Source: Hellea sp.
Lineage (GTDB): Bacteria; Pseudomonadota; Alphaproteobacteria; Caulobacterales; Maricaulaceae
Length of the DNA: 64,000 bases
Assembly: GCA_028224375.1 (NCBI GenBank)
Contig: JAOIVW010000001.1
Span: 165,973-229,972, forward strand
Direction of reading: 5' to 3'
Part shown: in pieces, positions 35,914 through 44,180 of the stretch
Numbering within the stretch: the stretch's first letter is position 1
Layout: the number at the start of each line of letters is the position of its first letter
Made by a program: the position numbers and the translations under genes
Notes under the pieces: model-generated
What the model saw: only the letters and a program-made list of their open reading frames with translations
What the model was told of the DNA's origin: nothing
Databases searched by the model: none

Positions 35914-36009
35914 AATTACTGGCAATTAATAGTATTTTTACGATAAATGTTTAGAAAGATTTAAAGCCTGTTTTACAGGAAAAAAGTTCAATAAGACGCG
36001 AGTGATTGT

Positions 36010-36429
36010 GTGGTGCTAGCCGAATCCCCTATACGCATTATTATGGTTGATGACGACGCAGAAGATATATTTCTGACCCGAAGTTTGCTCAAACGTTCAG
36101 GTGTTAGAGCCACAGTCAAAGGTCTCACATCCGGCAAAGAATTATTCGCTCATATTAAGAATAATGGCATTGGGAGCATTGACGTTATCCTCCTGGATAT
36201 CAACATGCCTATTCAAGACGGTTTTGCAGTTCTTCAAAAGCTGAAAAAATATCCTGACATTAGTGATCTTAATATCGTCATGTATTCGACGTCTAAGCGG
36301 GAAACAGAAGATGCGCGCGCCACAGAGCTTGGCGCAGATGGTTTTGTCCAAAAGCCTGAACGCTTAGAAGATATGAGCGAGCTGCTTAAATTTGTATCTC
36401 GCCGCAAAATGGCGCGCACTCACGCCTGA
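36010..36429 (+). CDS. Single-domain response regulator, Rcp1-like
   Basis: The frame opens at a GTG at 36010 (MVLAESPIRIIMVDDDAEDIF); a second GTG is the next codon. The receiver has Asp63 in VILLDINMPIQDGFAVLQKL, the Ser/Thr switch in VMYSTSKRE and the Lys-Pro in DGFVQKPER. It follows the CheB-CheR kinase by 96 bases and is the likeliest phosphorylation partner of its HisKA domain, as in Rcp-type pairs. A terminator lies downstream. Confidence 0.87.
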   Translation: MVLAESPIRIIMVDDDAEDIFLTRSLLKRSGVRATVKGLTSGKELFAHIKNNGIGSIDVILLDINMPIQDGFAVLQKLKKYPDISDLNIVMYSTSKRETEDARATELGADGFVQKPERLEDMSELLKFVSRRKMARTHA

Positions 36430-36498
36430 AAACCGCCATCGGATAGCTCTTAACGGTGCGTTGAAACTCTCTACAAATTCACACTGAAATTTTGCATA

Positions 36499-36530
36499 AA
36501 AAAAGCTCCCCAGAATAGGGGAGCCTTATT
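36499..36530 (-). terminator. Bidirectional intrinsic terminator
   Basis: GCTCCCC (36505-36511) pairs with GGGGAGC (36518-36524) around AGAATA. On the minus strand the stem is followed by a seven-base T-run, an excellent terminator for the TerB-like gene; on the plus strand the tail CTTATTT is weaker but could serve the receiver gene. Confidence 0.85.
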
Positions 36531-36545
36531 TGAAATTATGTGGCT

Positions 36546-37025
36546 TTAAGCTGCGCTTACAGAGTGCTGCGTCAGGTAAGGCTGCAAATCAGAATCATCT
36601 TCAGTGTTACGGATGTTCCAATAAAGAATAGTTTTCTTAATCAGCACTTTTTCCATGCGGCCATAATCACCATCGGCGATACCGACTTGAACCATAGCCG
36701 TGATGACGTCGAATTTATGACGGAAATTTCTAACCTCTTTAAAGATAGTCAGTAACTCTGAATCAATTTGTAATCCGTCAATAATATCGGTGAGCTCATC
36801 TTTATGATAAATGAACCAATCGCGAATCATTCTGCGGGTCATGACAAGGGTAGGGTCGATAACTGCGCGAAGCTCCATCATTTGATCTTGATAAGCTTTC
36901 ATATCCTCAGGCGTAAGGCGGCCATTGGCAACTGCCATTAAGCCGACAAGCTTGAGGACAAGACGCCATTCCTCTGGGCTCGAGTCTGTAGACACCGTTT
37001 TAGGGCTTATTTTTTCAATAGTCAT
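36546..37025 (-). CDS. TerB-like helical protein
   Basis: The start is taken at the ATG at 37025 (MTIEKISPKTV) behind AAAGGTG; the frame stays open 13 codons further. The 159-residue protein has two similar helical halves with acidic metal-type turns (LMAVANGRLTPEDMKAYQDQMMEL and MVQVGIADGDYGRMEKVLIKKTILYW), the pattern of the TerB/DjlA-like fold. It resembles the TerB part of the J-domain protein at 18.5 kb. The function is unknown; TerB proteins are associated with envelope stress and metal binding. It is convergent with the receiver gene. Confidence 0.65.
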   Translation of the reverse strand: MTIEKISPKTVSTDSSPEEWRLVLKLVGLMAVANGRLTPEDMKAYQDQMMELRAVIDPTLVMTRRMIRDWFIYHKDELTDIIDGLQIDSELLTIFKEVRNFRHKFDVITAMVQVGIADGDYGRMEKVLIKKTILYWNIRNTEDDSDLQPYLTQHSVSAA

Positions 37026-37471
37026 AATGAGCACCTTTCTCTTAGGCCTTAATATAGCGCTCAAGGCGTTAATAGAGCGTTAAGGATTGCATGAGTTGGC
37101 CCCGTTCATATAAGGGGGTTAGTTGCTTGAATCTTCAATTAATTGAAATCAGAATTGTAGTTATTTCACATCTATATCCCATCAAAATCACCTGAAATAT
37201 GAATTTTAAGAATGTGGTAACCAAGAAATGGTTAATCCGAATTTACGATTATTAATATACACTTAATGTTCGTTTTCCCTTATTTTATTGGGGATATTAA
37301 AGATTTCCCATACAATTTAAGAGTGTTTCATTTGCTTTTTTCAAATCGAGATTGTCGTGATTGTCTCATTATGTGGCAGTCTTTGTTCATGTAGCTTAGC
37401 GCATAGAAAGAATGTGTTAAATATTACAACACGGGGTGTGGACTGAACGGAACAAATTAGGAGTTCACAAT
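37026..37471. promoter_or_regulatory. AT-rich divergent intergenic region with a CtrA-type site
   Basis: This 446-base gap between the TerB-like and ParB-like genes is strongly AT-rich. It holds a perfect TTAA-TATACAC-TTAA (37252-37266), the full-site consensus of the alphaproteobacterial cell-cycle regulator CtrA, plus a near site TTAA-GAATGTG-GTAA (37207-37221) and the imperfect palindrome TGGTAACCA. Chance occurrence in such AT-rich DNA is not excluded. Confidence 0.4.
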
Positions 37472-38182
37472 ATGACTGTTTCAATGATCGAGCTAAAGCA
37501 TCTTATAACCAGTGATCGCATGACAGTCTTTCCGAAGAAGACTACGCGCGGTTTTGTGTCTATCAAGAACAGCATCGAAAAAGATGGTTTGCTCAACCCT
37601 CTCATCGTGATCAAGCAAAAGGGCAAGTATCTTGTCATTGACGGTAAAAAGCGTCTTATCGCTCTTAGAGAGTTAGCTAAGTCACGTCTATTTAGACGCG
37701 CGCTTTATAAAGTGCCATGCATTGTTGATAATACAGCCCCGGTAAATTCTGAACCTGACAGACCAGCTCTTCTTAGCGGTCCCGAACTCTCGCATAAAAT
37801 TATCACTACAATCGAGAGCGGCATTTCGCCGGTGACGGTCGCGCAGCGCTATGAGTGCAGCATGTCAGTGATTGAGGACTCACTGGCTTTGCGCCGTTTG
37901 CACCCTGAAATTCTAATGTGCTTTAACAATAACACATTGTCTTTGGAGCAGGCCGCGGCCTTTGCAACTATTGATAACATCAGTGCCCAATGGTCACTCT
38001 TGCTGCAAATAGGCCCCTTTATGTCTAACACAGATATCATTGCCGCCATAAAAGCCGGTGCAGCTGTGTTGGATCTTCCATCCGGTGAGGTAATTATCTT
38101 GCCAAGCCGCACACCCAAACCCCGCACACCTAATTTTGACAGTATTCAAGCGTCTCACAGCCAAGAGTTACTTGCGGCCTGA
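37472..38182 (+). CDS. ParB/RepB/Spo0J-family protein, orphan
   Basis: The ATG at 37472 sits behind TTAGGAG, giving 236 residues. The ParB N-domain has FVSIKNSIEKDGLLNPLIVIKQKGKYLVIDGKKRLIALREL, where the usual G-E-R-R motif reads GKKRLIA. It is followed by an HTH region (GISPVTVAQRYECSMSVIEDSLALRRLHPEIL...LSLEQAAAFATID) as in RepB/plasmid ParB. There is no ParA neighbour and no dimerisation domain of usual length. It resembles ParB-like regulators carried on plasmids or prophages, here in the chromosome under its own promoter and terminator. Confidence 0.8.
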   Translation: MTVSMIELKHLITSDRMTVFPKKTTRGFVSIKNSIEKDGLLNPLIVIKQKGKYLVIDGKKRLIALRELAKSRLFRRALYKVPCIVDNTAPVNSEPDRPALLSGPELSHKIITTIESGISPVTVAQRYECSMSVIEDSLALRRLHPEILMCFNNNTLSLEQAAAFATIDNISAQWSLLLQIGPFMSNTDIIAAIKAGAAVLDLPSGEVIILPSRTPKPRTPNFDSIQASHSQELLAA

Positions 38183-38260
38183 TAAACTTCCCTTTTATCA
38201 GCTATACTGTCAACATACGTTCCGCCTGAGTCTCTCCCAGGCTTCTTGCGGACAAACATA

Positions 38261-38295
38261 AGACCGAAGCCTCTCCCAAGGCTTCGGTCTTTTTC
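38261..38295 (+). terminator. Rho-independent terminator after the ParB-like gene
   Basis: AGACCGAAGCC and GGCTTCGGTCT form a perfect 11-pair stem around TCTCCCAA, followed by TTTTTC. A related but weaker arrangement, GCCTGAGTCTCTCCCAGGC, lies just upstream at 38223-38243. Confidence 0.95.
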
Positions 38296-38446
38296 ATGGG
38301 CAATGTCTATCAGACATGTTCTAACGTCAAAAAAGCTCCTTGCCTTGCGTTTTGTAGTTCAGATCAAAGTCCGTCACACGAGAACAGCCGCTTGTAACTG
38401 AAAAGTTTACTGACTAAGAATGTCGCCTGAGATGTAATTTTTAATT

Positions 38447-38899
38447 ATGGCTAGCAGCATGAGAAGCACGACGATTACCGGCGAAGTCAAAAACCTTCAG
38501 CGCGTTCAAGTTGCTGGTGAAAACTCTGCTATGTTTGAAATTGGTAATCAGTCCGTGCGTTTATACGCCAGTGACGCCATCCTTGATAATGGCGATCAGG
38601 TTGTCGTTGCCGGGAAACATAGAGGCGATGTTTTTGTCTCATCGGCGATACATAATTTATCACAATCTGAGACGGCGGGACAAAAATGGGGCACCAAACT
38701 CATCCCCTATATCTTTAGTATTCTCTTCCTGGGTTTAGGAACGTACGTCACACTTCATCACATGCATCATGGACATGGGGCCTTTTTTACAATCATTTAC
38801 GGCGCGTTTTTCTTCGCCGGTTTCGGGTGTTTATATTTCCCTTTATCTCAATTCAGGCGGAAGCGCCTCGTCAAAAAAACGGCGCATAAAATTGACTAA
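38447..38899 (+). CDS. Small membrane protein with OB-like N-terminal domain
   Basis: In this 150-residue protein, residues about 1-75 are beta-rich (TTITGEVKNLQRVQVAGENSAMFEIGNQSVRLYASDAILDNGDQVVVAGKHRGDVFVSSAIHN), like an OB fold or NfeD-type barrel. Two hydrophobic segments follow (LIPYIFSILFLGLGTYVTL and FFTIIYGAFFFAGFGCLYF), separated by a histidine-rich HHMHHGHG turn that could bind metal. The tail is basic. Start at 38447, or at the ATG four codons later; neither has a strong ribosome site. The family is not recognised. Confidence 0.6.
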   Translation: MASSMRSTTITGEVKNLQRVQVAGENSAMFEIGNQSVRLYASDAILDNGDQVVVAGKHRGDVFVSSAIHNLSQSETAGQKWGTKLIPYIFSILFLGLGTYVTLHHMHHGHGAFFTIIYGAFFFAGFGCLYFPLSQFRRKRLVKKTAHKID

Positions 38900-38974
38900 C
38901 TAGGCACAAATTGGCGCGGTGACGAGGTGGGACTGACGGCATAAATAGGCCGTGTCCTCTTTATGTCTTTTGAA

Positions 38975-40321
38975 CTATCCGCCCGCCCCGCTGATTTCGG
39001 CGGCTGAGGCATTTTCGGCAATCGTTGCCGCTTCGCGGGTTCGGATGACCTTATCCACAGCGGCGCCGATACGAGAGTGATCCCAGGCGGAATTCACTTT
39101 TCTGACATCAGACGTTAGGGCCACGACATAGCGCTTTTGTTCAACGCTATTCTTTGCAGGCGTTTCGATAATCGCAATAGAGTTCATCGCGTTCAGACCA
39201 TTGCCCTTATATTTACCACATTCGAAACCTTCCTCAGGAACGCATCGATAAAGAGAGCCGGATTTAAAATAAACGGCGGCAGGTTTAAGCTCATCACTAA
39301 AGACATATCTGTAACGCCGAGAGGTCATATATAGATATTTTTTCAAAGTGAGGCTGGTCCAATTATCAACAAGGCGGCCTTGCTCTAAGCGAATAAGATA
39401 GCGTGCCATTTCCAGAGGCGTCCCGCGTGACCCGCCATTACCAGGGATGAGTGTCTTGGCCGTTCTTGTCCAATAACTGCCAATCCAAAATACGTCGGGA
39501 TCTAGCCCTGCTTTAATCATAGGTTCTGTCACAAGGTCAGATGACAAAGTCCACAAATCCTTTTTCGGCGTGGTTTTGAAAAACTCAGCCTCTTGCTCAG
39601 CTGATGGAGGATATGCGGCCCCGAAATGCCGCAATAAGACGGCCTCTTTCCAGATCGTCGCGGCAGCGGCATTCGCAGAATAGGCCGTTGTGAAATCAAG
39701 CCATTCGGACAAAGCAAAGGTTTCGCCTGGTTTAATCGTGGCTGACCTCACTCTATTCGCTTCGGGATCATAGCGCTTAACGCCGTGGGAATCCCATTTT
39801 ACCCATTCACCTGCCGTGACCATGCGCGTTGCTAAAATCCGTTCTCTGTCTGCGATGTTTGGAAACGCTTTTTCTAGTTCAGAGAAGAAACCAAGCATGG
39901 TGATAATTTTGCCAACTGAGCCCGGAATTTGCGAGCGGTTTTCCTGCACGCCCGCCCACGCAATATCATCTGGATCTGTAATATCTGCAATAACCAGCCC
40001 GTAGGAAGAACTCCGAGATTTAAACATTTTGTCCAAAGCGGCCTGCAGGGCAGGGTCGCGTTCAGACTCCTTGAAGTCCCAAAATGCACCTAAAGTATTA
40101 GCCAGATTAAGCTGAATTTCGCGCTCACTTAGTAAAGCGCCCTCTGGTAATTTCGTCGCGCCGCTTGCGCTTGTTGCAGGGTTCGTTCCAACCAAACGTT
40201 TTATACCCGTATTCTCAGCGTCAACGGGATAGGCGCTTGCGAGCGTAAAAGACCCGAACAGGGCAATCGTTAGGGCCGTGGCCGTTAGGGCTGCGATATA
40301 TTTAAGCTTGGTCATAATCAT
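38975..40321 (-). CDS. Secreted serine hydrolase, class A beta-lactamase fold
   Basis: The start at 40321 (MIMTKLKY) or 40315 leads into a signal peptide ending near FTLASA. All three active-site motifs of penicillin-binding/beta-lactamase enzymes are visible: S-V-G-K (S-x-x-K) near residue 135, S-A-N near 216 and K-S-G near 354. At about 448 residues it is much longer than a class A beta-lactamase, with an insert around ATIWKEAVLLRHFGAAYPPSAEQEAEFF. It may act on peptidoglycan or another ester/amide substrate rather than on antibiotics. It is the last gene of the NTT-hydrolase-dikinase unit, 44 bases after the dikinase-like gene. Confidence 0.82.
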   Translation of the reverse strand: MIMTKLKYIAALTATALTIALFGSFTLASAYPVDAENTGIKRLVGTNPATSASGATKLPEGALLSEREIQLNLANTLGAFWDFKESERDPALQAALDKMFKSRSSSYGLVIADITDPDDIAWAGVQENRSQIPGSVGKIITMLGFFSELEKAFPNIADRERILATRMVTAGEWVKWDSHGVKRYDPEANRVRSATIKPGETFALSEWLDFTTAYSANAAAATIWKEAVLLRHFGAAYPPSAEQEAEFFKTTPKKDLWTLSSDLVTEPMIKAGLDPDVFWIGSYWTRTAKTLIPGNGGSRGTPLEMARYLIRLEQGRLVDNWTSLTLKKYLYMTSRRYRYVFSDELKPAAVYFKSGSLYRCVPEEGFECGKYKGNGLNAMNSIAIIETPAKNSVEQKRYVVALTSDVRKVNSAWDHSRIGAAVDKVIRTREAATIAENASAAEISGAGG

Positions 40322-40365
40322 ATCTTTCGTTTTTGGGCTGTACCTAAGGCCATTAACCCGCAGGG

Positions 40366-43275
40366 TTATTGACCAGATAAAGGTCCATTTAATTTTACGG
40401 AGCGGCGGGCTTCAGGTTTTGGTATTACAGCTGATACAGTGGCTTCAGCTGCCAAAGCGCCGCGTTCTACGAGCGGGCGGATTTGGAGTAAATTCAACGT
40501 ACCATCTGCAAAGCCGAATTCGATATCAAATGGCAAGGGTTTCCCGTTGGAATCTAAACTTGGCGGATATCGCTCCAGGACTTCAGAGGCGAGTTTACGC
40601 AGTTCATTAATCTCCCAATCTGTCAAAATAGGGCCAGAAGAAGCCGGTATCCATCCCACGCCGCCCTCAGCCTTAAGAGCCCGCTGATAGGGCGCTTTCG
40701 CTTCGGATAAAAGTTGCGAGCCTTTATCTGTCAGCAAATATGACGCGGCGCTTTCATTGTCGACTGCGCCGCCAACACCCCAAGCAACAGAGACGGTAAG
40801 GCCCCCATCCGTTTGTCCGCCGGTTAAATCCGTAGTGACCATCACGCCCGACTTTTCAGACGGCACAGATTGCATCAGCAGAATGGATGAAAAAACATCG
40901 TCGGGATTTTTGAGGATTTGAGACCGCCAAGCCATGGCTCGCCGCGTGTAGACAGAGGCCCAGACTTCGCTGATCCCCGCAAATTGTTTTTCTCGCCCTG
41001 TGACGTTTGGAAGTGTTAGGTTGAGACCCGCCCCGGTAAATTGCGGCAGGTCTTCCATATTCGTATCCGACCTGATGAACAGGCCGACGCTGGGCTTAAA
41101 GGTCGAGTCCATTATCGCCTCGAGCTTTCGGCGCGTTTCCGGTTGTAATGTCAGTGCTGCCGTTTCCTTGCGAACCTCATCTAGCGTACGTAGGAACTCA
41201 TCTTCAGTCATCGTGCCCGCGTCAAAACCCGCGAAAGCCTTTTTCAATTTAAGCCGCGGCGCATTTGGAGCAGCCTCTGTGTGGATCGCGAAATTGCCAA
41301 ATGGGAGTGCAACGGCGGGGGCGACCCTGTCGGGGAATAAGTGGCTCAGTTCGCCGATGTTCGCCGCTTTCGGGCCCACCACAACGCCGGAGAGTTTCGC
41401 GCGCAATCCGCTGAGCGGGATTGGGTCTTTACGAGACAAATCGGGGATAGGCGCAGGGATTGTTCCTGTTCTACTGATTTGCGTCGGGGCCGTTTTTTTT
41501 GTGTCCGCAGTACCTTGTTTCTGTTCCGCCAATGACATCAAAATGCGGCCGTCTTGCGTTGCTGCTAATAAAACTGTCTTCCCGTCAAATGGCAGGAGTT
41601 GATCTTGCAAAGCTGTATCCACCACGATGTTGGGGATACCGAGATTGCGGGCGAGGATTTGAATGTGGCTCAGAGGATTACCTTCGCCGACGGTAATGAT
41701 GCCTGCTGCAGGATATAATTCTGACGTCGTATTCGGAATAACAATAATATCTTTAGGGTCATATCGCGGGAGGTTCCCGTCACTATCCGGGGTCAAGACG
41801 CGCAACACACCTGTGCCTTGCCCAGGGTTCAGCGCAATGGCGTTGACCGTTTTATCCATGAGACGGGCTTGCAATCCCGATAAGGCGACATCATCGCGAT
41901 GGAGCAATTCTGACGTTTCGGATAAAGGCTGTAAGACCGAGCCCCGCAAGAGGTCATCGATAAATTTTAGGGCGCGATTATCAAGCGCGGTATATTTTAC
42001 TAAAGGCTCTGCAAAGGTATGACGCACACTGCCTTGTGCCCAAGCCGGGGCCAGTTGGATATTCCTAATAATCGCCGCATATGTCTCGGGATCAACCGAA
42101 TTTTTGCCAGCTTTTATACCCTCCAAAAGCTTTCCAATAGGAGAGACAATTTTCTCGCCTTCAGTTGGGCTTAGCCACCCTAGGTCTGTTGCGGCTTGGG
42201 TCAGAAGCATAACGCGGCGCAGAGCGGCTGACCGCGTTTGGGGGACGGGCGCTGAGCGTGCGGAGGATGTGATTTCAGCTTCTAACGCTGTCATCGCATC
42301 CAAATATATGAGCTTTAACTTCGGGTCTTTGGTGGCCGTAAACCGCGTTTTCGTTTTTGACAGGACAGAGCCCGCTGTCTCGAGACGGTTTTGTCCGCCC
42401 GCCCGAATTTGCGCCGCAATGTCTGGGTCGCTTTTCGTGAGCGTTTTCGCCAGCGCCGCGAGCCGGGCCTGACTGCCGGCCTCGCCGTAAAGCCCGTCCA
42501 GTTCGCTCAGCAGGTTTGTAAGCAGCGTGAGCCTCTCGCCTGAAAGCTTGGTTCGCTCTTGCCAGGCGCGAACACGGCCCGCAGTCGTGGCCGTTGGTTT
42601 GCCGTGAATTTCTGCCCGCAGGGGTTCAAAGCGTCCGTCCTGCTCGGCCAGAACTTGCGACAAGCGCCGCATTTCCCGGGTTGGATCCTGCCCAGCGCCG
42701 GAATGCGGGACGACTTTTACCAACTCTCTAAGTAAAATCAGATCTGAGGGCTGCAAGCTTGGGTCAGAGAGCACACCGAGAAGTAAGTCTCTTCCGGCTA
42801 TTTCTTCATCTTCGATTTGAAGACGCCCGCGATAGCTTCGTGCTTTGTGCAAAACCCAGCCATCATCAATATCGACCAAATATTGCTCGAAAGGAAGATC
42901 GCGAAGCCGTTGAAATGGCCGTGCATTAGGGTTGGTCTGCTTGGGTTGGTCGAAATTGGTGAATATCGTGCCGACAGGGTAACCTAACGCGGCAAGCCTT
43001 GCGCGGTCAGATGAGAACTTTGCATATTGATTGCCGCCGCCATGCGGAACGCAGGCGCCAGACTTTGGAGGCAGAACTGTGCCGTCTTTGCAAACCCACT
43101 GAATATTGGAATAGGGCCCGCGCGCGTTGCTGCGCATAGAGGCAATGAGTTTTCGGGCTTCTGCTATAGCTTGTGCATTTGGCGGCTCTAGTGACGGCGC
43201 GGCGGCATGGACAATAGCAGGGGAAATGAGGGCAGCACCCGCGACGAAGCTTAATAAAAATTTCCGAATTCTCAT
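40366..43275 (-). CDS. Secreted PEP-utilising/ATP-grasp protein resembling glucan water dikinase
   Basis: In this 969-residue protein a signal peptide (MRIRKFLLSFVAGAALISPAIVHA) precedes an unrecognised region of about 470 residues. A phosphohistidine swivel domain follows at about 510-585, with GNPLSHIQILARNLGIPNIVV. A PPDK-type ATP-grasp domain at about 625-950 shows SVGLFIRSDTNMEDLPQFTGAG, EVWASVYTRRA and the terminal DIEFGFADGTLNLLQIRPL. The order swivel then ATP-grasp, the L-S-H-x4-A-R-N motif and VWAS-x2-TRRA match plant-type glucan/phosphoglucan water dikinases, not PEP synthase, whose ATP domain comes first and whose pyruvate barrel is absent here. Export of an ATP-dependent enzyme is the puzzle; an NTT-like transporter is in the same operon. 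It overlaps the preceding hydrolase gene by four bases. Confidence 0.75.
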   Translation of the reverse strand: MRIRKFLLSFVAGAALISPAIVHAAAPSLEPPNAQAIAEARKLIASMRSNARGPYSNIQWVCKDGTVLPPKSGACVPHGGGNQYAKFSSDRARLAALGYPVGTIFTNFDQPKQTNPNARPFQRLRDLPFEQYLVDIDDGWVLHKARSYRGRLQIEDEEIAGRDLLLGVLSDPSLQPSDLILLRELVKVVPHSGAGQDPTREMRRLSQVLAEQDGRFEPLRAEIHGKPTATTAGRVRAWQERTKLSGERLTLLTNLLSELDGLYGEAGSQARLAALAKTLTKSDPDIAAQIRAGGQNRLETAGSVLSKTKTRFTATKDPKLKLIYLDAMTALEAEITSSARSAPVPQTRSAALRRVMLLTQAATDLGWLSPTEGEKIVSPIGKLLEGIKAGKNSVDPETYAAIIRNIQLAPAWAQGSVRHTFAEPLVKYTALDNRALKFIDDLLRGSVLQPLSETSELLHRDDVALSGLQARLMDKTVNAIALNPGQGTGVLRVLTPDSDGNLPRYDPKDIIVIPNTTSELYPAAGIITVGEGNPLSHIQILARNLGIPNIVVDTALQDQLLPFDGKTVLLAATQDGRILMSLAEQKQGTADTKKTAPTQISRTGTIPAPIPDLSRKDPIPLSGLRAKLSGVVVGPKAANIGELSHLFPDRVAPAVALPFGNFAIHTEAAPNAPRLKLKKAFAGFDAGTMTEDEFLRTLDEVRKETAALTLQPETRRKLEAIMDSTFKPSVGLFIRSDTNMEDLPQFTGAGLNLTLPNVTGREKQFAGISEVWASVYTRRAMAWRSQILKNPDDVFSSILLMQSVPSEKSGVMVTTDLTGGQTDGGLTVSVAWGVGGAVDNESAASYLLTDKGSQLLSEAKAPYQRALKAEGGVGWIPASSGPILTDWEINELRKLASEVLERYPPSLDSNGKPLPFDIEFGFADGTLNLLQIRPLVERGALAAEATVSAVIPKPEARRSVKLNGPLSGQ

Positions 43276-44180
43276 GACTCTGTCCTTAAGACGGTTTCGG
43301 CGACCGGCACGAGGTCTTTTAAAATTTTGCCGCCTTGGGCGGATTCTACAATACCGACTAAAATAAATTTCTGCCCATCCTCAGTCCAGACGATGCAGGA
43401 ATCCGCATGATATGTGCGCCAAGACCCTGACTTTCTAAATATATCTGACCCGTCAACCTGCCCGTGGAGACCTGCTACAAATTTATGATTTATGCCAGGC
43501 TCGCTTAAAATACCGAGCATGTCCTTGGACGCCTTCGGGCTGACGAGCCGGCCTGTTGCCAACATATAGTAAAAGCGAGCCACTTGCATGGTGCTTGCGG
43601 CGTGACTTATGTTGTAAAGCGGGTCACCTATACGTTGTCCTGTTTTGGCGTAGCGTTTACCGACCCACAGGCCTCCGCCATGGGCGGGGTCATAAAGCTT
43701 ATAAGCAGGATTTTTAAGCACTGAATTAACCGCGTCGAGACCGCCAGCCGCATCAATCATTTTAGTCGCGGCGACATTGCTTGAGACCCTAATCATGGCG
43801 GTCATATCTGCGCGCAGCTCGGGCGTGTCTTCTAACTCGCCGTCATGTATTTTCTGAAAGACTGCCAAAAGAATCGCGATTTTTGGCATGGAGGCCGCAT
43901 ACATTGTATGTTCGCCGTTTAGGGCTGCATATTTCGGATAAGCTGGGTCCGAGATGTTGACAAGCGCGACAGACATTTTCTTCTTCGCGACAAGTGACTT
44001 CCATTGCGGCCGAGCGTTAATTTCCTGGGTAAGCTTTGCCTGAAGCGCCGCGTCACGGCTGTCATAGACGGGAACATAGGAGATGTTATCATTCATGACA
44101 GGCAGCGCGTCAGGCACTTGGGCCATGGAGGTCGGGGCCAGAGCCATTGCAAGGATGACGGAAAAAATGAATTTTTTCAT
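43272..44180 (-). CDS. Secreted serine hydrolase, class A beta-lactamase-like
   Basis: The ATG at 44180 opens a signal peptide (MKKFIFSVILAMALAPTSMAQ). The 302-residue protein is of beta-lactamase size and has S-M-P-K (S-x-x-K, in YAASMPKIAILLAVF), S-S-N (RVSSNVAATKMI) and K-S-G (IFRKSGSWRTYHADSCIVW). No E-x-x-L-N omega-loop motif is obvious, so deacylation may differ from true beta-lactamases. Its ATG overlaps the stop of the transporter gene (ATGA), and its own stop overlaps the dikinase-like start, so the three genes are translationally coupled. Confidence 0.85.
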   Translation of the reverse strand: MKKFIFSVILAMALAPTSMAQVPDALPVMNDNISYVPVYDSRDAALQAKLTQEINARPQWKSLVAKKKMSVALVNISDPAYPKYAALNGEHTMYAASMPKIAILLAVFQKIHDGELEDTPELRADMTAMIRVSSNVAATKMIDAAGGLDAVNSVLKNPAYKLYDPAHGGGLWVGKRYAKTGQRIGDPLYNISHAASTMQVARFYYMLATGRLVSPKASKDMLGILSEPGINHKFVAGLHGQVDGSDIFRKSGSWRTYHADSCIVWTEDGQKFILVGIVESAQGGKILKDLVPVAETVLRTES

